From: Candidatus Thorarchaeota archaeon SMTZ1-83
GTDB taxonomy: Archaea; Asgardarchaeota; Thorarchaeia; Thorarchaeales; Thorarchaeaceae
Assembly: GCA_001563325.1 (NCBI GenBank)
Contig: LRSK01000040.1
Location: 1-7,677 of the forward strand
Reading direction: 5' to 3'
Length of the DNA stretch: 7,677 nucleotides
This document shows, in pieces, positions 1-5,036 of the stretch; positions within the stretch are counted from its first letter, which is position 1, and every line of letters starts with the position of its first letter. The position numbers and the translations under genes are program-made. Below the pieces are notes generated by a model. That model was not told the DNA's origin, searched no databases, and worked only from the letters and a program-made list of their open reading frames with translations.

Positions 1-2154
1 ACAATTGGCGTTGTTGAGTCAAGGTCGGAGGTGGCATTCATCGGCGTAACAAGCGATGAGATGATTGCAACGTTCACGCAGACTGTAGTCTATACCGTCA
101 ATCTCAGTGCGCCAGATTTGCCCCCTTATCCTCTTCTTCTTCCTGGTGCTGAGGTCAAGTGGTTCATTAGCGAAGCTGGAGCCAGTGGAAACTTCACAGA
201 CTTGGGTGGTGGTATCTACAGCGCTAGCATAGACACCACCAACATAGGGTATGGTATCTGGGGTATTACCATCAGAGCGAACCCAGCCGAGCCAGATATT
301 GCAAGCACCAAGATTCAAGGGATTCTCACAATCACAAGAATCCAGACCGTTGTGATTAGTCCACTACAAGCCTCAGATATTGTATATTGGGGATGGTATG
401 GCTACCTAGACTTCCAATACTGGGACGAAACATTCAATGTGGGCATAGATGACGCAAACGTTACCGTTTCATTTCCAGGGGCGGCTCCAGAATTGGATCG
501 TCTAGGCAACGGAACCTACAGGGTTAACATAGACACGACCTACTTGCCAGCTGCTGAGAACATAGTCAGCAAGTTTGCTTTGGAGATTAGCTTCTCCAAA
601 CCTAGCTATCAAGAAGCCAGAGAGTTGGTTTATGTCAACTTGAAGGAAGTGCCTATGGAGATAGTTGTCGAATCAATAGAGTACACGCCTCAATTCGTGG
701 GTCAACTTGATAGCTTAACGGATATCATGATTCCTATCGGCGACCTGGTCAACATCACCTTGCTCTTTAACGACACCGAATATTCTTCCGATTCATATGT
801 CGGAGGTCTTGAGGGAGCTTTTGCGACTCCAAATAGCTTTCTTAGGGGACCTACAATCGATTCGCAACTCAACGTCACACTTCATGAGCTGGGCAGCGGA
901 TACTACAACTTGATTTTCGATACAAGGGATCCCACAGTCGCGGCCACCATATCAGACATACCGTACACCCTGTTCCTTCAGATGTATCTGGCCAATCACA
1001 CGAGACGCGCCATAGCATTCCGAATAATAGTCGCTGAAACGCCGACAGAGCTCGTCCTTCTAAATAGTCTACCAAACACACTCATCAACGGTGAGAGCTT
1101 CGTGCTAGAGGTGTTCTACAATGACACTTGGCATGGTACAGGGATTCCTAGAGCGGCCCTGAATCTCAGCGTTGATACAGAGATTGCCTCTGTCAGTTAC
1201 GCGGAGTCACCTACTGTAGCTGGACTCTACCTTGTGACAGTTTCGCCTCAAGGAATCTGGAACTCTGGCTCTGGCTTTGTCTTCATCTCCGCAGACACTG
1301 GTACCTACCAAAGGGCCAGTCAGGAAGCACGACTCACTGTTGTCTGGAACGACGTGGACAGACTGACATGGAATCTGGCTCAGTACGGTCTTCCTGTCGC
1401 CCTAATTGCCATCTTGATTCTCATCGGATACGTGAGGATTTGGAGCGTACCAAAACGACTCCGCCAGATCAATGGTCAAATCAAGACAATTCGGAAAGGC
1501 AAGATCCCTGACGCCATCAAAGATGTCAAGAGCCGTCAAGAGCTTGTTGCTGACTTATTCAACGATACGTTCGAAGAACTCAACATCAAGCGAGCGGCCT
1601 ACCAGATGCCAGAAGAATCGGTCGAGATTGAGGTCCCAGAGATGGGAGAGCTGTTGATGCAGCTCGCAATCCTCACAAACCTCAGTCCCGAAGAGCTTGA
1701 CGAGTTCAAAGCTGACATAGCGAAGATGAGAGTGAGCGAGCAGGCCACATTCGTGAAAGAAGTCATTGACCAAGAAGCGGTCCGGGCTGCGCGACGCGAA
1801 GGTAAGACTGTTGAGCAGGTGCTTGAAGAAGTCGGAACAAGAGCTCGTCGTAGACTAAGTGACCTTGAGGAGCCCAAAGAGAGGATTCCGGAACCCATAG
1901 TGAAACCTGTCAGAAAGCCTCCTGAGGAAGTCGAGCGAGTTGTAAGCATCGAGGAACCTACCGATGAGGAGCCCGCTCCTGAAGAGGAGATTCCTGAACG
2001 ACTTAGTTCTTTCGAGCTTGATGAACTGAAGATGGAGCTCATTCGGAGAGGCGTCCCGCCACAAGAGATTGATGTGATCCTTGAGCAGGCCAAGAGGCTT
2101 CCACGTGATATGGTGGAAGAGCTCATCAATAGTGTTGGAAAGCGTGAGGAGTAG
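1..2154 (+). CDS. Surface-anchored repeat protein with cytoplasmic helical tail (5' partial)
   Basis: I do not recognise a named family. The frame is open to the left edge. The first GTG (31) is followed by no signal peptide, so the N-terminus probably lies outside the window. Residues below are numbered from that GTG. Residues 1-445 are beta-strand-rich and carry a repeated motif LGxGxYxxxxDT at 58-70, 158-170 and 287-298, with a weaker trace near 391-405. This suggests three to four tandem Ig-like/beta-sandwich domains. Ten N-glycosylation sequons (N24, N54, N143, N160, N241, N247, N281, N322, N364, N378) lie in this part. One membrane helix is at about 452-468, followed by basic residues (KRLRQ) as expected for the inner side. 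The tail (470-707) is charged and helical, with a Pro/Glu-rich linker at about 613-658 and a final helical module at 660-703. The inferred topology is outside N-terminus and inside C-terminus. The stop lies 12 nt from the stop of the convergent RadA-like gene. The role is unknown; adhesion, S-layer association or signalling are all possible. Confidence 0.85.
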   Translation, partial: TIGVVESRSEVAFIGVTSDEMIATFTQTVVYTVNLSAPDLPPYPLLLPGAEVKWFISEAGASGNFTDLGGGIYSASIDTTNIGYGIWGITIRANPAEPDIASTKIQGILTITRIQTVVISPLQASDIVYWGWYGYLDFQYWDETFNVGIDDANVTVSFPGAAPELDRLGNGTYRVNIDTTYLPAAENIVSKFALEISFSKPSYQEARELVYVNLKEVPMEIVVESIEYTPQFVGQLDSLTDIMIPIGDLVNITLLFNDTEYSSDSYVGGLEGAFATPNSFLRGPTIDSQLNVTLHELGSGYYNLIFDTRDPTVAATISDIPYTLFLQMYLANHTRRAIAFRIIVAETPTELVLLNSLPNTLINGESFVLEVFYNDTWHGTGIPRAALNLSVDTEIASVSYAESPTVAGLYLVTVSPQGIWNSGSGFVFISADTGTYQRASQEARLTVVWNDVDRLTWNLAQYGLPVALIAILILIGYVRIWSVPKRLRQINGQIKTIRKGKIPDAIKDVKSRQELVADLFNDTFEELNIKRAAYQMPEESVEIEVPEMGELLMQLAILTNLSPEELDEFKADIAKMRVSEQATFVKEVIDQEAVRAARREGKTVEQVLEEVGTRARRRLSDLEEPKERIPEPIVKPVRKPPEEVERVVSIEEPTDEEPAPEEEIPERLSSFELDELKMELIRRGVPPQEIDVILEQAKRLPRDMVEELINSVGKREE

Positions 2155-2166
2155 ACCGGCTGGTTC

Positions 2167-2940
2167 TCACTTCTCTCGCTCTCCCCCGTTTTTCAAGTAG
2201 TGTGAGAGAGGTAGTGTTGTTCCTGGGGCGACCGGTTTTATTCTAGAAGTGCGTCGGACTGGATACTGTGGATGCTTCGACAGAGTGTACTTGAAGTACA
2301 TCCTCGACTCCTCAACAAAGACATGCACCTGCGCACAACTGGCCAGAGCCTTTCCACCCGCAGGTCTGCTGGGACTTCTTGGAGAAGATGGTGCAGAGAT
2401 GACCGTGGCGATTCCTCTCTGAAGAGTGAAGGTCATCAGCTTTGTTGCCATATGCGTGAGATGTTGAAGTCCCTCGCCAGTAATGCCTTCGGCAAGGTAT
2501 AGGTCAGGAAGTCCTGCCACGATGAGTAGTCGAGCATGAACGCGGTCGAAGAAGGACTCAAGCTGGTTTATCACAAGATCGTAAGTCTGAGATGAGTTGA
2601 AGGCACGTGAGATGTAGATCTTGTCCATTACATCCTCTGGTTCTAGTTCAAGCTCAAAAGCATAATCTCTGATCTTCTCAATCCTTATGATGTTAGCACT
2701 GTCAATGACAATCGTGGGACTGTTGGCGCCGCCTTGGTCTTCTGGAAGCTGAGCGTGGACCGCAAAACGTAGCAGGTCATCATTGAGACCTCGTGCTCCA
2801 TAGAAGAGATGCAGGAGCCCCATCTCAAGACCTCCTCCCAGTAGTTTGTCGATGCTGACAATCCCACTGCTTATTCCACGTCTTCGTATTCTGTCAGCTG
2901 TACTGAATCCTAATTGTAGTCCCGGCTCGTTTCCCTTCAT
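2167..2940 (-). CDS. RadA/RadB-like RecA-fold protein with degenerate ATPase motifs
   Basis: 257 residues, the size of a RecA core such as RadB. The opening GISSGIVSIDKLLGGGLEMG (22-41) matches the RadA/RadB/KaiC signature before the P-loop. TIVIDSANIIRIEKI (76-90) aligns with the RadA stretch of the form IDTE-x-TFRPERI, and YISRAFNSSQ (109-118) with the RadA segment RAxNSxHQ. The motifs for nucleotide use are lost: the P-loop position reads GARGLNDDL (48-56) with no GK[T/S], the Walker B strand reads LLIVAG (138-143) with Ala in place of Asp, and the residue matching the catalytic Glu is Ala82. The reading frame is intact, so this looks like a maintained pseudo-ATPase and not a decaying gene. 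Eukaryotic Shu-type Rad51 paralogs are a known precedent for RecA folds without these motifs. The likely role, by inference, is accessory to recombination or repair. A KaiC-family regulator is the alternative. The start at ATG 2940 fits a leaderless transcript from the TATA-like box at 2965-2971. Confidence 0.85.
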   Translation of the reverse strand: MKGNEPGLQLGFSTADRIRRRGISSGIVSIDKLLGGGLEMGLLHLFYGARGLNDDLLRFAVHAQLPEDQGGANSPTIVIDSANIIRIEKIRDYAFELELEPEDVMDKIYISRAFNSSQTYDLVINQLESFFDRVHARLLIVAGLPDLYLAEGITGEGLQHLTHMATKLMTFTLQRGIATVISAPSSPRSPSRPAGGKALASCAQVHVFVEESRMYFKYTLSKHPQYPVRRTSRIKPVAPGTTLPLSHYLKNGGEREK

Positions 2941-2964
2941 ATCACATTGCAGTGTCCTCTGAGG

Positions 2965-2971
2965 TTTTTAT
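2965..2971 (-). promoter_or_regulatory. TATA-like box for the RadA-like gene (leaderless)
   Basis: Minus-strand ATAAAAA is centred about 27 nt from the ATG at 2940, so transcription would begin at or within a few bases of the start codon. The nearest purine-rich stretch (AGAGGA, 2955-2960) is about 14 nt from the ATG, too far for a normal Shine-Dalgarno site, which supports a leaderless mRNA. Confidence 0.5.
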
Positions 2972-2983
2972 CCACCCCCAAAA

Positions 2984-2999
2984 TCCGCGGGTTTGCGGA
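2984..2999. repeat. Short inverted repeat between divergent promoters
   Basis: TCCGC and GCGGA arms (2984-2988, 2995-2999) flank a 6-nt spacer. The repeat lies between the two divergent TATA-like boxes, so it could be an operator for either gene. Five-base arms are short enough to occur by chance. Confidence 0.25.
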
Positions 3000-3015
3000 G
3001 CCATTTCGGAGACAC

Positions 3016-3022
3016 TTTAAAT
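3016..3022 (+). promoter_or_regulatory. TATA-like box for the zinc-ribbon gene
   Basis: TTTAAAT is placed so that a start about 25 nt downstream (near 3045) would give a leader of roughly 18 nt containing the GGGAGG site at 3052-3057. Box, leader and ribosome binding site are mutually consistent. Confidence 0.5.
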
Positions 3023-3051
3023 GACCCACGCACAAGTATGTCTTACAGGCC

Positions 3052-3057
3052 GGGAGG
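3052..3057 (+). promoter_or_regulatory. Shine-Dalgarno site of the zinc-ribbon gene
   Basis: GGGAGG lies 5 nt before the ATG at 3063. It fixes the start of this very short gene and supports that it is real. Confidence 0.7.
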
Positions 3058-3062
3058 ATTAA

Positions 3063-3269
3063 ATGACAAAGAAGCAGAAAATCCGCGTATGCCCTCGATG
3101 TGGCAGTAGTAAGATTCGAGAGGCAAAGACTTCTGTCAGTGGCTGGCTGGTTCCCACAACATACTACTGTTCAGATGAAGCCTGTGGCTACTCGGGTCCT
3201 GTCTATGTCGAGGTTGAACCCGAAGAGGCGGAACACCTCCGACGTGTTATCAACGGAAACGAGGACTAG
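3063..3269 (+). CDS. Small zinc-ribbon protein
   Basis: 68 residues with two paired-cysteine knuckles: CPRCG (C10, C13) and CSDEAC (C36, C41). The 22 residues between the knuckles include the beta-hairpin stretch SGWLVPTTYYC. This is the layout of a single zinc ribbon that binds one zinc ion. The second knuckle has a C-x4-C spacing in place of the usual C-x2-C. The C-terminus (47-68) is acidic then basic and probably helical. Such solitary ribbons are common in archaea and may bind nucleic acid or act as subunits of larger complexes, but nothing here says which. The gene is divergent from the RadA-like gene with about 120 nt between them, has its own TATA-like box and Shine-Dalgarno site, and is followed 89 nt later by the GcvH-like gene with a separate promoter. 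Confidence is high that it is a gene and low on its role. Confidence 0.85.
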   Translation: MTKKQKIRVCPRCGSSKIREAKTSVSGWLVPTTYYCSDEACGYSGPVYVEVEPEEAEHLRRVINGNED

Positions 3270-3312
3270 CCAAGGCATGACTGGAGCCAGAAGCCGTGGT
3301 TAGAGTAGTACA

Positions 3313-3320
3313 TTTAAAAA
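3313..3320 (+). promoter_or_regulatory. TATA-like box for the GcvH-like gene
   Basis: TTTAAAAA is centred about 42 nt before the ATG at 3359. A start about 25 nt downstream (near 3342) gives a short leader beginning just before the AAGGTGA ribosome binding site at 3345-3351. Confidence 0.55.
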
Positions 3321-3344
3321 GGAGCCATGCCGTTTCCAGTTCCT

Positions 3345-3351
3345 AAGGTGA
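3345..3351 (+). promoter_or_regulatory. Shine-Dalgarno site of the GcvH-like gene
   Basis: AAGGTGA complements the usual archaeal 16S rRNA tail and sits 7 nt from the ATG at 3359, which decides the start codon. Confidence 0.65.
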
Positions 3352-3358
3352 CTACAAG

Positions 3359-3784
3359 ATGGTTAGTTACGAAGGTTTCGATTGGCCTGACGACTTGTAC
3401 TACACTGATGACCAGATTTGGGTGAAGAAGGAGAACGGAAAGGTTCGCCTTGGCTTTACGACGTTCGGGATGGATCTCGCAGGGAAGATCAAGTTCGTGA
3501 GATTAAGACCTGCTGGCAAGGCAATCGCCGCTGGACGCAGCATAGGCACTCTCGAATCGGGCAAGTGGACCGGACCAGTGAAGTCCCCGCTCTCAGGTAC
3601 CATTGCCGAGGTGAATGAGGGGCTCAAAGACAACCCTGGCCTCTTGAACGAAGACCCATATGGTGCCGGTTGGATCGCTGTTCTTGAACCTGATGACTTC
3701 GATGGTGAGGCCGGGAATCTGGAAGGTGGCGATGGCCTCGAGGAATGGGTCAAGAAGGACTATGCTGAGAAGAAGGCCATGTAG
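3359..3784 (+). CDS. GcvH-family lipoyl-carrier protein
   Basis: 141 residues, a normal length for glycine cleavage H proteins. DDLYYTDDQIWVKKENGKVR (11-30) matches the conserved H-protein start (LxYTxxHxW). GFTTFGMDLAGKIKFVRLRP (32-51) matches the following beta segment. LESGK (65-69) carries the lysine expected to hold lipoate (K69), here ESGKW instead of the common ESVKA. SPLSGTIAEVNE (76-87) and the NPGLLNEDPYGAGW stretch (92-105) complete the hammerhead lipoyl fold. The C-terminal tail (110-141) is acidic and Gly-rich. In glycine cleavage this protein shuttles the aminomethyl group among P, T and L proteins, but none of those is in view. GcvH-like proteins with other roles are known beside Hdr-like sulfur-oxidation complexes, and here a GlcD/HdrD-like pair lies about 1.2 kb away, transcribed on the opposite strand. 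The family is secure; the pathway is not. Confidence 0.9.
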   Translation: MVSYEGFDWPDDLYYTDDQIWVKKENGKVRLGFTTFGMDLAGKIKFVRLRPAGKAIAAGRSIGTLESGKWTGPVKSPLSGTIAEVNEGLKDNPGLLNEDPYGAGWIAVLEPDDFDGEAGNLEGGDGLEEWVKKDYAEKKAM

Positions 3785-3793
3785 AGCAAGCCT

Positions 3794-3818
3794 GTGTGGC
3801 CGGATCTCCGGCCCACAC
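3794..3818. terminator. Shared hairpin terminator between convergent genes
   Basis: GTGTGGCCGG (3794-3803) pairs with CCGGCCCACAC (3808-3818) around a 4-nt ATCT loop with one bulged C. On the plus strand it is followed by the T-rich ATTTCATTTT (3821-3830). It fills most of the 39-nt gap between the GcvH-like and Orc1-like stop codons, so it could end both transcripts, though the T-run serves the plus strand better. Confidence 0.6.
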
Positions 3819-3823
3819 GCATT

Positions 3824-4969
3824 TCATTTTCTCCTGGAGAGTTCACGCCTCAGAGTGAGTGATGCATCATAGAGTATCTCTGGAGGAGTAATCACGTATA
3901 GCAGATTCCTTGAGTATCCAGATTCAAACACGATGCTTTGGAATATGAGAGTCTGAAGACTTCTCTCAATGTCTTCAGGAATGAACCTGACTCCCTGCTC
4001 TTCACACTTTATCATCACGAGTTCGTTGAGTGTTTGCCTGTCGATGTAGGTTTCTGTCTTGTACATCATCAGGTGCTGGGCCAAGCTCTCCAGAACGAGC
4101 AGCGTGATGTAGTCATTCATGCTTATCGCCTCGACTGTGTCCATTATGTCCATGTCCTGGATTACACTCGTAATCCTTGAAGTGGCGGCTCTTGCAGCAT
4201 CAGATGTAATCTCCTGGCCGCTCGTAGCCAGAGGCCAGAGTGCCTTGAGGGCCTCTATGGAGGTTCTTGGTTTTCCAGCGTCGAACTCTACAACGCAGTC
4301 GGTGATGTATCTGACAATCTCTTCCGTCAGGCCAAGGGGAAAAGTGTCCTCAACTCTATGGCGCACTATGTCATACAGCTGTTTCTGAGTGTAGGTGTCA
4401 AGTGGAATCTCGAAGTCGTAGGCGAACTTGGTGGCGGAGCCCTTCGTCAGGGCTCGGTAGTCATGGCTGTTGAGAACTCCTATCGTACTCGCCCTAATCT
4501 CCTTCGAGAGATGCGCCAGTTTGGAGTAAATCTCCTCGTTGGTTTCATCAATACCATCGATCACGAAGACTGTCTTCTTCTCCGTCGCAGCAGCAGTTCG
4601 TTTGAACTGCATCCAAAGGACATCAAGGTCGAATGCTATAGTGATTGGCGTGTTCGTTTCTCTGTGGATTTTGTCGTTCAACTCCGCGACTACCTCAAGA
4701 GTGTCCTTTCTACGAGCATCTATGTAAACAGTGTGAGCATCAAACGCCTTGGGAGTGAGCTTGGTGAGAAAGTAGCGGCTGAAGACTGTACTGCCTAATC
4801 CGCTGATTCCATGGACCAGGCAATTCACTCCATAGTCTTCTAGGCAACTGTCACGATAGATGCCATCAATTAGGCCAAGTTCTCTGTCACGATGAAGTAA
4901 CTTGTCAGGGAGGTAGTAGGGGTCAAACAAGCCACGCGGGCTTCGATTCTGGCGGACCATTCTCATCAT
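3824..4969 (-). CDS. Orc1/Cdc6-like AAA+ protein lacking the Walker A lysine
   Basis: About 381 residues from ATG 4969, or 391 from GTG 4999; residues below are numbered from the GTG. FDPYYLPDKLLHRDREL (25-41) is the typical Orc1/Cdc6 lead-in. The P-loop reads GISGLGST (64-71): the GxxGxGKT pattern is kept except that Lys is replaced by Ser70 (AGT at 4790-4792). Walker B is intact (VFVIDGIDE, 144-152), sensor 1 has N177 (VLNS), and sensor 2 has R245 in GKPRTSIEALKAL (242-254), matching the GDARxAL motif. Residues from about 270 to 391 are helical and then beta, consistent with the family's winged-helix DNA-binding domain. Active relatives load the MCM helicase at origins. Here ATP hydrolysis is doubtful, so a DNA-binding regulator or paralog role is inferred. 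The start at 4969 is preferred because a TATA-like box (4990-4995) overlaps the first codons of the longer form and lies about 25 nt from ATG 4969. STAND-type ATPases are a weaker alternative. Confidence 0.85.
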   Translation of the reverse strand: MMRMVRQNRSPRGLFDPYYLPDKLLHRDRELGLIDGIYRDSCLEDYGVNCLVHGISGLGSTVFSRYFLTKLTPKAFDAHTVYIDARRKDTLEVVAELNDKIHRETNTPITIAFDLDVLWMQFKRTAAATEKKTVFVIDGIDETNEEIYSKLAHLSKEIRASTIGVLNSHDYRALTKGSATKFAYDFEIPLDTYTQKQLYDIVRHRVEDTFPLGLTEEIVRYITDCVVEFDAGKPRTSIEALKALWPLATSGQEITSDAARAATSRITSVIQDMDIMDTVEAISMNDYITLLVLESLAQHLMMYKTETYIDRQTLNELVMIKCEEQGVRFIPEDIERSLQTLIFQSIVFESGYSRNLLYVITPPEILYDASLTLRRELSRRK

Positions 4970-4989
4970 AGTCTGGTCTTGGGGTCCCC

Positions 4990-4995
4990 ATATAA
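4990..4995 (-). promoter_or_regulatory. TATA-like box for the Orc1-like gene (leaderless)
   Basis: Minus-strand TTATAT is centred about 25 nt from ATG 4969. No Shine-Dalgarno site is placed correctly for the GTG at 4999 or for this ATG, so a leaderless transcript starting at 4969 (or the next ATG, 4966) is the simplest reading. Confidence 0.5.
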
Positions 4996-5012
4996 GCACC
5001 TAAGAGACATGA

Positions 5013-5036
5013 CCGAAAGTATTCGGAGAGCCGAAT
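5013..5036. repeat. Three alternating CCGAA/TTCGG pentamers, 9-nt period
   Basis: CCGAA (5013-5017), TTCGG (5022-5026) and CCGAA (5031-5035) alternate in orientation at exact 9-nt steps. They form two overlapping inverted repeats: 5013-5026, and the better 5021-5036 with 6-base arms. They lie upstream of the Orc1-like TATA-like box and end at the flavoprotein stop codon. They could be operator half-sites, or a weak hairpin at the end of the glc-like operon; no T-run follows on the minus strand. Confidence 0.4.

Noticed and set aside
31..33. GTG at 31 as the true start of the first gene
   Set aside because: The frame is open to the window edge and no signal peptide follows this GTG, although the protein is clearly exported; it is better read as a 5' partial gene.
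1599..2129. Open frame of 176 codons on the minus strand, Ser-rich
   Set aside because: It is antisense to the charged helical tail of the surface protein; the Ser-rich low-complexity product is what reverse Glu/Leu codons give, and it has no recognisable domain.
2167..2940. Pseudogene call for the RadA-like frame
   Set aside because: No frameshift or internal stop, full RecA-core length, and a well-placed TATA-like box; loss of the motifs alone does not show decay.
3359..3784. Assignment as the glycine-cleavage H protein gcvH
   Set aside because: The family is right, but no glycine cleavage partners are in view and the lipoyl motif is ESGKW; a specific symbol would overstate what can be seen.
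4358..4798. Open frame of 146 codons on the plus strand
   Set aside because: Antisense to the AAA+ core of the Orc1-like gene, whose motifs are conserved on the other strand.
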